From Mucilaginibacter jinjuensis (GTDB lineage Bacteria > Bacteroidota > Bacteroidia > Sphingobacteriales > Sphingobacteriaceae): a DNA stretch of 64,000 nucleotides. The position numbers were made by a program, and so were the translations under genes. This document shows, one piece after another, positions 7,414-15,756 of this stretch. Below the pieces are notes generated by a model. That model searched no databases. It was given only the letters and a program-made list of their open reading frames with translations, and had not been told where the DNA came from. The stretch covers positions 930,001 to 994,000 of the forward strand of contig NZ_CP117167.1 in assembly GCF_028596025.1 (NCBI RefSeq), written 5' to 3'. How positions within the stretch are numbered: the stretch's first letter is position 1; the number at the start of each line of letters is the position of its first letter.

Positions 7414-8157
7414 ATGTCAATAGATTACAATTTTAATGAAAAGCATTTATTGATTACAGGCTGTACTTCTGGAATTGGACAGCAGTGCGCTTGGGACTTA
7501 AACAAATTTAATGCTACGTTATCAGTAACTGGCAGAAGTTCGGAAAAATTTGTAAAAACGAAAGAGAAACTTAAGTCTGGTTCATACAATGCTTTTATTG
7601 GTGATTTAACGAACAGTGAATTTATTGATGATTTAGTAAAAGATGTTAAACCTTTGGATGGGTTAGTTCTATCGGCAGGTATAGTTGATTATACTCCGGT
7701 AAAATTAATTAGTAAACAAAGAATAAGAAATGTATTTGATTTAAATTTCGAGGCCAACGTTTTATTAATTCAAAAATTATTATTGAAAAAAAAGATAAAT
7801 AATTCAGCATCTATAGTTATCATTTCTTCTATATCAAACAAACTTGGGATTCCTGGAACTGCGCTTTATGCGGCTTCAAAAGCGGCAATTAGCGCCTATG
7901 CGAAAGTTTTGTCAAGCGAGTTGTCATCAAAAAAAATACGAGTTAATACAGTAGTTCCTGGTGTTATTAAAACAGAATTAATTACAAATAAGGGAGTAAT
8001 TAGCGTTGAGGAGTTTAATAAGGATGAAAATGCTTATCCTTTAGGATATGGTACTGTTGAAGATGTCTCAAATCAAATAATGTATTTATTGTCAGATGCC
8101 TCGAAGTGGGTGACTGGGTCTGAATTTGTTCTTGACGGCGGCTATTTGCTTAAATAA
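7414..8157 (+). CDS. FabG-like short-chain dehydrogenase/reductase
   Basis: 247 residues, normal for a classical SDR. T-G-C-T-S-G-I-G near residues 15-22 binds the nucleotide, I-S-S-I-S supplies the catalytic Ser, and Y-A-A-S-K is the YxxxK. V-L-D-G-G-Y at the C-terminus is the usual ending. The family reduces 3-ketoacyl-ACP or other carbonyls with NAD(P)H. Placed between an ACP and a KAS III, reduction of a 3-ketoacyl-ACP to a 3-hydroxyacyl-ACP is the simplest role. Sugar ketoreduction is the alternative. Confidence 0.85.
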   Translation: MSIDYNFNEKHLLITGCTSGIGQQCAWDLNKFNATLSVTGRSSEKFVKTKEKLKSGSYNAFIGDLTNSEFIDDLVKDVKPLDGLVLSAGIVDYTPVKLISKQRIRNVFDLNFEANVLLIQKLLLKKKINNSASIVIISSISNKLGIPGTALYAASKAAISAYAKVLSSELSSKKIRVNTVVPGVIKTELITNKGVISVEEFNKDENAYPLGYGTVEDVSNQIMYLLSDASKWVTGSEFVLDGGYLLK

Positions 8158-8158
8158 A

Positions 8159-9160
8159 ATGAATAAAGCGTATATAAAATATATAGAATATTATTTACCT
8201 GATGCAATATTGGATAATAATACTCTTAATGAGGAATTTCCATCTTGGTCGGCTGATAAAATTTCGGCGAAGACCGGCATTTATCAGAGACATATTGCCG
8301 CTCCAGATGAATTTGCCTCTGATATGGCGATTAAAGTTGCTGAAAAACTAATAGTAAATAATAATATTGATCGATCTGAGATTGATTTTATTCTTTTATG
8401 TACACAAAGCCCTGATTACTTTTTGCCAACTACAGCATGTATAGTACAAAACAAACTTAATATCCCATCTAGCGCAGGAGCATTAGATTTTAATCTGGGG
8501 TGTTCTGGATATGTATATGGGTTAGCTTTAGCAAAAGGATTAATAGTTTCCAATATTGCTAAAAATGTATTGTTAATTACATCTGAAGTATACTCTAAAT
8601 TTATCCATGAAAAGGATAAATCAAATCGGACTATTTTTGGTGACGGCGCAAGCGCTACATTGATAAGTAACAGTGGGTTATGTGAAATAGGAGAATTTGA
8701 TTTAGGTACTGATGGTTCGGGTGCTAACAATTTAATAGTAAAAGAAGGTGCTACCCGGTATCCCGAAAGGGGAAATACAGAAACCATTGATAGTTTTGGG
8801 AATGTTCATGCGCCCGCCTGCCTTTATATGAATGGCCCTGAAATTTTTACATTTACGTCAAGAGCTGTTCCTGAATTAATTAATAATACATTAAATAAAA
8901 ATAACCTTTCATTAGCTAAAATTGACTTGCATATTTTTCATCAGGCTAATCAATTTATGCTTGAGCACTTAATGAAAAAAATTGGAATAGATAGAGATCG
9001 TTTTTTTATCTATTTAAAGGAATGCGGGAATACTGTATCTTCAACTATACCAATTGCTTTGAAAAATGCTATAGAGGGAAAAATTAAAAAAGGCGACAAC
9101 GTTCTGCTAGCTGGCTTCGGTGTAGGGTACTCATGGGGAGCAACTATCCTCTTTTTTTGA
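8159..9160 (+). CDS. 3-oxoacyl-ACP synthase III (FabH-like)
   Basis: The start is the ATG at 8159, one base after the SDR stop; an upstream in-frame start would overlap that gene. The protein has 333 residues. The catalytic Cys is in L-G-C-S-G-Y-V-Y-G near 112, the His in I-F-H-Q-A-N-Q-F, and the Asn in G-N-T-V-S-S-T, completing the Cys-His-Asn triad. The C-terminal G-F-G-V-G-Y-S-W-G matches FabH. KAS III enzymes condense an acyl-CoA with malonyl-ACP. With the local ACP and SDR this could yield acetoacetyl-ACP and then 3-hydroxybutyryl-ACP or a longer analogue. It differs from housekeeping FabH by its location. Confidence 0.87.
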   Translation: MNKAYIKYIEYYLPDAILDNNTLNEEFPSWSADKISAKTGIYQRHIAAPDEFASDMAIKVAEKLIVNNNIDRSEIDFILLCTQSPDYFLPTTACIVQNKLNIPSSAGALDFNLGCSGYVYGLALAKGLIVSNIAKNVLLITSEVYSKFIHEKDKSNRTIFGDGASATLISNSGLCEIGEFDLGTDGSGANNLIVKEGATRYPERGNTETIDSFGNVHAPACLYMNGPEIFTFTSRAVPELINNTLNKNNLSLAKIDLHIFHQANQFMLEHLMKKIGIDRDRFFIYLKECGNTVSSTIPIALKNAIEGKIKKGDNVLLAGFGVGYSWGATILFF

Positions 9161-9172
9161 GAAACACTTAAT

Positions 9173-9369
9173 ATGTTCAAAAACATCATTGCCAATATTG
9201 CAGGCAAGTTTTGAATCATTTATCAATTACCCTTTTTATACCAATTTACGTTGGCCTAAAAATTATTCGGTAATTAAGCTTCTCTCTGGTATTACCTGGC
9301 CTCTTGACTATAATTGACACTTGTCATACCGATACATTATCAAAATATAACTTCAAAGGTTTGGCATAA
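9173..9369 (+). pseudogene. Relic of the 5' end of a Wzx-type flippase gene
   Basis: Translation in shifting frames gives M-F-K-N-I-I-A-N-I-A-G-K-F, then a TGA where family members often have Trp. Next comes L-S-I-T-L-F-I-P-I-Y-V-G-L-K, then after a shift N-Y-S-V-I, then S-F-S-L-V-L-P-G-L-L-T-I-I-D-T. This order is that of the first ~65 residues of MOP-family O-antigen flippases (helix, F-I-P-x-Y, Y-x-V-I, D-x-G). At least two frameshifts and one stop break it, and the remainder of the gene is gone. An intact and different flippase lies at 10731. The reading is by eye and needs a profile search. Confidence 0.55.
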
Positions 9370-9390
9370 AGTTGAGAGGTTTTAATCGGC

Positions 9391-9430
9391 GATAGTTATA
9401 GTGAAACTATCTTAAAACAAACAATCAATA
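9391..9430 (+). promoter_or_regulatory. Small hairpin before the UGM-like gene
   Basis: GATAGTT and AACTATC can form a 7-bp stem just upstream of the ATG at 9431. I see no clear TAnnTTTG element here, so the role is unknown. Confidence 0.3.
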
Positions 9431-10693
9431 ATGAGAAAAGTAATAGTAATTGGATCTGGTATTTCTGGATTAAGTATTTCTAGAATGTTGGCAGAAGACA
9501 ATGAAGTCGAAATTTTAGAACGTGATGAATTGCATGGTGGGTTAATAAAATGTAAAAGAATAGACGGTAATTTATTCCATCTTGTTGGCGGTCATGTTTT
9601 TAATAGCCGAAACCAAGCTGTTTTGGATTGGTTCTGGAAACATTTTGACAGGCAGAATGAATTCATTAAAGCGAATAGGAATGCTAAAATATTAATGGGG
9701 GATGCAGTAATTGGTTATCCTATTGAAAATTATTTATATCAGCTACCTGAGCAACAGGCAATTATTGTATTAAATGAATTGCTTGATAAGTTATCCAGTG
9801 GTGTAAGAGATGTAGGTGATTACGCAAATTTCAAAGATTTCCTTATAGGAAATTTCGGTGAGGAGCTTTACAACATATACTTCGGGCCTTACAATACTAA
9901 AATATGGAATACTGATTTATCAAAGGTCCCACTTGAATGGCTTGAAGGTAAACTACCTATGCCAAAGTTACGGGAAGTAATACTTAGTAATGTGGTTAGG
10001 CAGGAAGAAACTACAATGGTTCATTCCACATTCTATTACCCCTGTAAAAACGGATCGCAATTTATTGTAGATCGATTAGCTGAAGGTTTATCAATTAATA
10101 AGTCGTATGATGTTCAGTCGATAGAATATTTAGATGAATATAAACTTTCTGTTAATAATGGCGATAAGATTGTTGATTCTATTGTTTACTGTGGAGATGT
10201 AAGGAAACTACATAATATAATTAAAATTAATGACTCGGCTTTACAAAAAGCTCTTATAGATATTTCCAATTTGGTTTCTAATGGTACTTCAAACATACTT
10301 TGTGAAACAGATGCTGATGATATTTCGTGGCTGTATTTACCAGAAGAAAGATTTAAAGCTCATCGAATTATCTACACAGGTAACTTTAGTGACTCGAACA
10401 ATGGTGGCACGGCTCGTAAAACATGCGTGGTTGAGTTTTCAGGTAAACAGAATCAGGATGATATGATTAAAGAATTAGCTTTATTACCGGGCAATTTAGT
10501 GCCTCTTGCATTTAATTATGAACCAAATTCATACATTATACAAGGAGAGGAAACCAGAGAGAAGATATTATTGTTGAAAAAACTATTGAAGCCATATCGC
10601 ATCTTTTTGTTAGGAAGATTTGCAGAATGGGAATATTACAACATGGATAAATGTATAGAGGCCGCAATGGATTTAAAAAGGCTTAACTTTTAA
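9431..10693 (+). CDS. UDP-galactopyranose mutase-like FAD protein (divergent)
   Basis: 420 residues. G-S-G-I-S-G-L-S near residues 8-15 is the FAD dinucleotide motif, followed by E-R-D-E-L-H-G-G-L. F-H-L-V-G-G-H-V-F-N-S resembles the UGM segment H-K-Y-G-A-H-I-F-H-T seen in the true Glf at 19664. W-N-T-D-L-S-K-V-P-L-E-W-L echoes the UGM T-E-K-Q-W-G-R-P. The pattern indicates the same flavoprotein superfamily, but with many substitutions and a longer C-terminus. It could contract a different sugar ring or be an amine oxidase-type enzyme. It follows the flippase relic, which suggests that it came in with another cassette. Confidence 0.7.
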   Translation: MRKVIVIGSGISGLSISRMLAEDNEVEILERDELHGGLIKCKRIDGNLFHLVGGHVFNSRNQAVLDWFWKHFDRQNEFIKANRNAKILMGDAVIGYPIENYLYQLPEQQAIIVLNELLDKLSSGVRDVGDYANFKDFLIGNFGEELYNIYFGPYNTKIWNTDLSKVPLEWLEGKLPMPKLREVILSNVVRQEETTMVHSTFYYPCKNGSQFIVDRLAEGLSINKSYDVQSIEYLDEYKLSVNNGDKIVDSIVYCGDVRKLHNIIKINDSALQKALIDISNLVSNGTSNILCETDADDISWLYLPEERFKAHRIIYTGNFSDSNNGGTARKTCVVEFSGKQNQDDMIKELALLPGNLVPLAFNYEPNSYIIQGEETREKILLLKKLLKPYRIFLLGRFAEWEYYNMDKCIEAAMDLKRLNF

Positions 10694-10730
10694 TATTCTT
10701 ATTCTTGAAAGATAGCTTAAATTAAGAATA

Positions 10731-12182
10731 ATGAAATTAAAAAAAAATGCTTTCTATAATATATTGCTTACAGGCTCAAGTTTAGTTTTGCCCTTGTTTA
10801 CTTTTCCTTATGTTACCAGAATTTTGGCTCCAGAAGGAATTGGCCATGTCAATTTTGCAAACTCTTTTATACAATACTTTGTGATTCTTACTTCCTTAGG
10901 TATCCCATTATATGGGATAAGAGAAGTAGCAAAAGTAAAGGATTCAATAAGGTTAAGAAGCAAAATATTATTTGAATTATTGTTAATAAAAATCATCTGT
11001 ACATTTTTTGGAATCTTACTATATCTGATATTAATCTATTCCATCGGTAAATTCCATGCCAGTTTGCAATATTACTTATTTGGTATAGCAACAATAATCA
11101 TTGGGGTCTTTGATCTTAATTACTTTTTTTATGCATTGGAAGACTTTAAATACATTACCACGCGGACAGTCTTCTTTCAGATTGTTTCTGTAATAATAAC
11201 CTTCGTTTTAATAAAAACAAAAGAAGATACATTAATTTATTTTTGTATTCCAATAGTAATCAGCCTTCTAAATACATTAATTAATACAAAGTATATTCTC
11301 AGGTTTATCAGTTTTAAGGCTCTTTATCTTAAATTGAATATGAGAGCACATGTAAAGCCCTTGCTTTTGTTATTTTCTGTGGGGATCTTTACAAGTATCT
11401 ATAATTTACTCGATGTTACTATACTTGGATTTATATCAGGGGATGCCAGTATAGGTTATTATACTGTTGCATCTAAAATAAATAAAATACCACTTTCTTT
11501 AATAATGGTCTTAGTACCTGTGATGTTGCCAAGGATTGCCGTTGAATTTAAAAATGAAAATCATGACGAAATAAATCGACTGATTACGAAGACGCTTCAG
11601 TTTGTTATTCTTTTGGGCGTTCCAATCATGGTGGGGCTATACTTATTAGCACCAGAAATTATTGCACTTTTTTCGGGTAAGGCATTTGCGTCTTCTATCA
11701 CTACCCTACGTATAATGTGTCCGGTTATATTGATAATTGGTATGACAACGAATTTCAGCACACAATTATTAATACCAATGGGACAGGATAAAGAACTTTT
11801 GTATGCAGTTATTGTAGGCACTATTGTAAGCTTGGTACTTAACTTTATTCTTATCCCAATTTTTGAACAAAATGGAGCAGCCATTTCTAACCTGGTTGCA
11901 GAATTATTTGTTTTAATTTGTTGCTATTTATACGTACGAAAAAAAATCAAAATCAAAATCCCATATCAACAGTTGATCGTCTTCACATTGCTTTGCATCC
12001 CATTTTGGGGTATTGTAATAGTTTGTAGAAAAATGTCTTCAGTCCCGCTTACTATTTTGATTTCTGCCTTATGTATTTGTGTTGCTTATTTTACACTTTT
12101 ACAAGTTTTTATTTTAAAAAACAAGATTGTTCTTGAGGTTTTAGGGCCAATAAAAAATAAGATTTTTAAAAAAAATATCTAA
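10731..12182 (+). CDS. wzx: Oligosaccharide flippase, MOP/PST family
   Basis: 483 residues with about 12-14 hydrophobic segments and no soluble domain. The N-terminus K-N-A-F-Y-N-I-L-L-T-G-S then P-L-F-T-F-P-Y-V-T-R-I-L-A-P-E-G-I-G is characteristic of RfbX/Wzx proteins. They move the lipid-linked repeat unit across the inner membrane for Wzy polymerisation. Its position between sugar-nucleotide and glycosyltransferase genes is usual. The gene is strongly AT-rich. Confidence 0.9.
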   Translation: MKLKKNAFYNILLTGSSLVLPLFTFPYVTRILAPEGIGHVNFANSFIQYFVILTSLGIPLYGIREVAKVKDSIRLRSKILFELLLIKIICTFFGILLYLILIYSIGKFHASLQYYLFGIATIIIGVFDLNYFFYALEDFKYITTRTVFFQIVSVIITFVLIKTKEDTLIYFCIPIVISLLNTLINTKYILRFISFKALYLKLNMRAHVKPLLLLFSVGIFTSIYNLLDVTILGFISGDASIGYYTVASKINKIPLSLIMVLVPVMLPRIAVEFKNENHDEINRLITKTLQFVILLGVPIMVGLYLLAPEIIALFSGKAFASSITTLRIMCPVILIIGMTTNFSTQLLIPMGQDKELLYAVIVGTIVSLVLNFILIPIFEQNGAAISNLVAELFVLICCYLYVRKKIKIKIPYQQLIVFTLLCIPFWGIVIVCRKMSSVPLTILISALCICVAYFTLLQVFILKNKIVLEVLGPIKNKIFKKNI

Positions 12183-12201
12183 CTATCCTGTTTAGCAATT
12201 T

Positions 12202-13212
12202 ATGCAAATTAAAAATATCTATTCAACACGTAAGAGTAATAGCGAAGTTTACTCCGATCTAATATATGAATGGGAAGATTGTATTGCACAAGAATTAGGG
12301 GTTCCAATTTTTTCATCAAATAAGATTTATGAAAGAATATCTTACTTTACATATAGGATCGCATATAAGATTGGGCTATCGGGTTTTCTTCAATCCGTTA
12401 ACAGGTTGATTAGCAAACCTAATTCTTACACACTCATTTATCACCTTTTCCCTGTAACAGGGTTCGGATACAAGGTTTTTTCTGATAAAGTACCTTATCT
12501 AATTGATTTTGATAAAAATATAGATATAGATAATTTCTCAAAAGTTTATAAAAATTGTAAACTTATTTTAGTCTCAAGTCTAAATGCTTACAATTTATTG
12601 AAGCAGGGTAACTGTCCGCTAAATATTGTACACTTGCCGCTTGGTTTGTCAAATAGCTATCAGCTTTGGAAAGATTATAAGGGTAAAAAATACGATGCAA
12701 TTTTTGTAAGGAAAAATAGAGTTTTGCAAGAATATGCTGAGCGCTATGCTTTATCCCACCCCAATTTTAACTATGTTTTTAGGACATGGTCTGATAACAA
12801 TATATATAGAAACAATGTTTATGTTTCCAATTTAGAAGGGGTTTTAGGTGAATTTTCCGATCGAAAAGAGTATATTAATTTATTAAGAAGCTCTAAAATT
12901 GCTTTTTATTCTACACCGGGCACTGATGAGGTAAATTCTAGATTTATTAATCATGTTACTCCGAGTCTTTTTGAATTTATTGTTAATGGTTGCCGAATAG
13001 TTGCGAGATATACGGATAATGAAGAGACAAGATCATTCGGTTTATCTTCAATTGCTGAATCTATAACGTCATACGAAATTTTTGAAAAAATTCTTACTGA
13101 ACATATAAATGATGAAACAGATAATTATTTGATTAAAAGCGAGGAATTTTTGAAAAATATATATATGAGTAACATAATAGAAAAATTGAGACAGATTTTG
13201 AAAAAATATTAA
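12202..13212 (+). CDS. Probable GT-B glycosyltransferase
   Basis: 336 residues. No membrane segment. The N-terminal half has alternating hydrophobic strands (Y-T-L-I-Y-H-L-F-P-V, V-P-Y-L-I-D-F-D). The second half contains K-K-Y-D-A-I-F-V-R-K-N-R and T-P-S-L-F-E-F-I-V-N-G-C-R-I-V-A, which resembles the donor-binding C-terminal fold of GT-B enzymes with its E-F-x-x-x-G. I cannot name the family or the sugar. Position in the locus, 19 bases after wzx, supports a sugar transferase. Codon use is very AT-rich, like its neighbours. Confidence 0.6.
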   Translation: MQIKNIYSTRKSNSEVYSDLIYEWEDCIAQELGVPIFSSNKIYERISYFTYRIAYKIGLSGFLQSVNRLISKPNSYTLIYHLFPVTGFGYKVFSDKVPYLIDFDKNIDIDNFSKVYKNCKLILVSSLNAYNLLKQGNCPLNIVHLPLGLSNSYQLWKDYKGKKYDAIFVRKNRVLQEYAERYALSHPNFNYVFRTWSDNNIYRNNVYVSNLEGVLGEFSDRKEYINLLRSSKIAFYSTPGTDEVNSRFINHVTPSLFEFIVNGCRIVARYTDNEETRSFGLSSIAESITSYEIFEKILTEHINDETDNYLIKSEEFLKNIYMSNIIEKLRQILKKY

Positions 13213-13220
13213 TTGAAATT

Positions 13221-13310
13221 ATGTTACATAAGCTGCTAATACCCATAACAATTGCTCTTACAATTTTTTTACTTTTTCTAAGAGCAAAAAACACTAAGCT
13301 TTTTTTATAA
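13221..13310 (+). CDS. Possible 29-residue membrane peptide
   Basis: ATG at 13221, 8 bases after the preceding stop, encodes M-L-H-K-L-L-I-P-I-T-I-A-L-T-I-F-L-L-F-L then a basic tail: one membrane helix. No homologue is known to me. An inverted repeat (TTGCTCTTA/TAAGAGCAA at 13252-13287) overlaps it, so it could equally be a gene relic or terminator region. Low confidence. Confidence 0.25.
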   Translation: MLHKLLIPITIALTIFLLFLRAKNTKLFL

Positions 13311-13408
13311 AACAAAGATAGCTAACTAAAGAAACAATGGTTTACTGTTTAAGTATTATAAAAAGCTTATTATAAAATTAACTTGTTTAGAAAATCCCTA
13401 TTGAATAT

Positions 13409-14488
13409 ATGAATACCAAAGAAACTTATAATGAACTACGACATGATGAAAAAGTTTCATTTAAAGATTTATATGTAAAACTAAATGAATGTTATAATTT
13501 TTTATTGTCGAAATATATCAAAATTTTGCTTTGGGGCATTATTGGCGGTGCTTTAGGGTTAGGTGTATCTATTTACACTAAACCGGTATTTAATGCCACA
13601 ACAACGTTTGTTTTAGAAGACAATAAATCAGGTGGAGGCATGCTAAGTCAATATGCAGGCATTGCTTCAATGGTAGGGGTAGACCTGGGCGGCAGTGGCG
13701 GCGGAATTTTTCAGGGAGATAATATCATTGAACTATATAAATCGCGTGCAATGATACAGAAAGCTTTGTTAACTAATTCAATGCACAAAGGCAAAGAAGA
13801 ATTGCTGATTGATACATATATTAGAATGAATGATTTAAGAAATAAGTGGCGGGATAATCCCAACTTACGTAATATTCATTTTAACCCAGGCACTAACCAA
13901 AGCCGTTTACAGGATAGCGTTTTAGGTGACGTTATTGATAAAATAAATAAGGAGGTTCTCTCGATTGGTAAACCAGATAAAAAACTTAATATAATAAATG
14001 TTACAGTTAGAGCCAAAGACGAATATTTTGCCTCAGCTTTTAATAGTCAGATTGTTAATACTGTCAGCAATTTTTATATTTTAACCAAAACCAAGAAAAC
14101 GCTTCAAAACGTTTCCATTTTACAACATCAAACTGATTCTGTAAGATCGGTATTAAAAGGTGCTATCAACAGTGCGATTGAGGTTGCAGATGCTACACCT
14201 AATTTAAATCCGTCTCGTCAAATACTAAGAGCACCAGCACAACATTCACAATTTAATGCAGAAGCTAACAAGGCAATTTTGACTGAGCTTGTAAAAAATT
14301 TAGAATTGGCGAAAATTTCTTTAAGACAAGAAACACCATTAATTCAAATCGTAGATTCACCTATTTATCCGTTAAAAGTTGACAGGATCGGAAAACTAAA
14401 GGGGGGCGTGATTGGTTTTTTACTTGGGGGTATGTTATCTGCCATGTTTTTACTATTAGCTAAGTTTTTTAGGGGCTTGCTTAATTAG
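13409..14488 (+). CDS. wzz: Wzz/GumC-type chain-length protein
   Basis: 359 residues. Two membrane helices lie near residues 38-58 and 330-350, with a long periplasmic loop between them. The N-terminal segment after the first helix (T-K-P-V-F-N-A-T-T-T-F-V-L) and the Gly-rich region that follows are typical of Wzz-domain proteins. The C-terminal P-x-x-P motif appears as S-P-I-Y-P-L-K. No tyrosine-kinase domain follows, so it is of the O-antigen Wzz type rather than Wzc. It sets the polymer length together with Wzy. Confidence 0.85.
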   Translation: MNTKETYNELRHDEKVSFKDLYVKLNECYNFLLSKYIKILLWGIIGGALGLGVSIYTKPVFNATTTFVLEDNKSGGGMLSQYAGIASMVGVDLGGSGGGIFQGDNIIELYKSRAMIQKALLTNSMHKGKEELLIDTYIRMNDLRNKWRDNPNLRNIHFNPGTNQSRLQDSVLGDVIDKINKEVLSIGKPDKKLNIINVTVRAKDEYFASAFNSQIVNTVSNFYILTKTKKTLQNVSILQHQTDSVRSVLKGAINSAIEVADATPNLNPSRQILRAPAQHSQFNAEANKAILTELVKNLELAKISLRQETPLIQIVDSPIYPLKVDRIGKLKGGVIGFLLGGMLSAMFLLLAKFFRGLLN

Positions 14489-14493
14489 TTTTA

Positions 14494-14516
14494 ACAGTGT
14501 ATAAAATATACACTGT
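14494..14516 (+). other. Hairpin after wzz
   Basis: ACAGTGTATA-AAA-TATACACTGT is a perfect 10-bp inverted repeat 6 bases after the wzz stop. No T run follows, so it may be a processing site or weak attenuator rather than a terminator. Confidence 0.5.
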
Positions 14517-14563
14517 ATATAAATAACTCTGTTCAATAATACCCTAAACCAATATGTACACAA

Positions 14564-15754
14564 ATGAATAATCCTCCATTGTTAAGCGTAGTTATTGCTA
14601 CTAAAAATCGACAAAAGTACTGTATTGAGGCTATTCAATCAATTTTAGCTATTTCTTCAGATTTAATACAGATAGCCATTGCGGATAATAGTGATACTCC
14701 GGATATTCAACAATATTTGGAAGCCAATCCAAACAGTCAGGTCATTTATACCTACGATGGTTCTCCTCTTTCTTCAATAGATAATTTTAATAAGTGTGTT
14801 TCGCTTGCAACCGGTGAATATGTGATTATGATAGGGGACGATGACACGGTGCTGCCTAACATTATCGAAACCACACAATGGATGAAGTTAAATAACATAG
14901 AATCTATTGGCTGCAAAAGTTATATAGATTTTATTTGGCCAAACAATGCTCATGTTGTAAGCAAAAACGGCAGATTGATTATCCCTGGGTATAGTAATAA
15001 AATTGAGGAGATTAATATCGAAAATAATTTAACTTCATTAATAAAAAGCGGGTTTATTAACTATCAGAGATATAATTTGCCCCGCATTTATCATGGAATA
15101 GTAAAGAGGGCTTTGTTAGAGACTGTATTTGAGAAGGTAGGGTATTTTTATGGGGGGCTTACACCGGATATGTATTCTACAGTGGCATTATCCAATGTAA
15201 CAAAAGTTCATTATATCGTAGATTACCCTTTTAGCGTTGCCGGGGCATGCCAAAGCAGTACATCAGTTTCAAGTTTATCTTCTGATCATTCAGGGTATTT
15301 AAGTGACGCACCGCATTTTAAAAACAGAACGGATAACTACAATTGGGAAAAACAAGTACCCCGGTTTTATAGTGTAGAAACTATATGGGCAGAAACAGGG
15401 GTAAAGGCATTGTACGAGTTAGGCCGGGCAGACTTAGTTGAATTATTTGATATATATAAACTTAGCGCCTATGCTATATTGGCCAATTTAAAATATATTA
15501 AAACTTCAAGTTTCCGGCGTTTGATATTTCTTTTCAGACTATCAATTACAGAAGGTATAAAAATCCATAAGCCTCTTAAAATAAATTATTTTAAGCATGT
15601 AACTAAACTTGTATCAACTACTTTTAGTGTTGCCTTCGATTTGCTGAAATCAAAAAAGAATCAACCTTCCCAGCCAAGCCAGGTTTATACTGAAATATAT
15701 GGTTGGAAAGATGTTTTAGGCAAATTAGATGACACTGTTTTCAGGAACACATAA
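14564..15754 (+). CDS. Glycosyltransferase family 2 (GT-A)
   Basis: 396 residues. L-L-S-V-V-I-A-T-K-N-R near residue 6, A-I-A-D-N-S-D-T and I-G-D-D-D-T-V-L (DxD-type motif near residue 93) are the classical GT2 signature. A ~150-residue C-terminal extension follows that I do not recognise. It presumably adds one sugar to the lipid-linked repeat. The donor cannot be read from sequence. It lies two bases upstream of the polymerase gene. Confidence 0.85.
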   Translation: MNNPPLLSVVIATKNRQKYCIEAIQSILAISSDLIQIAIADNSDTPDIQQYLEANPNSQVIYTYDGSPLSSIDNFNKCVSLATGEYVIMIGDDDTVLPNIIETTQWMKLNNIESIGCKSYIDFIWPNNAHVVSKNGRLIIPGYSNKIEEINIENNLTSLIKSGFINYQRYNLPRIYHGIVKRALLETVFEKVGYFYGGLTPDMYSTVALSNVTKVHYIVDYPFSVAGACQSSTSVSSLSSDHSGYLSDAPHFKNRTDNYNWEKQVPRFYSVETIWAETGVKALYELGRADLVELFDIYKLSAYAILANLKYIKTSSFRRLIFLFRLSITEGIKIHKPLKINYFKHVTKLVSTTFSVAFDLLKSKKNQPSQPSQVYTEIYGWKDVLGKLDDTVFRNT

Positions 15755-15756
15755 AA

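Noticed and set aside
8126..8158. Upstream start for the KAS III gene
   Set aside because: It would overlap the SDR gene and add residues not found in FabH. The ATG at 8159 directly after the SDR stop is better.
9161..9430. Ordinary intergenic spacer
   Set aside because: Shifted-frame translation gives ordered flippase motifs, so I listed it as a pseudogene instead.
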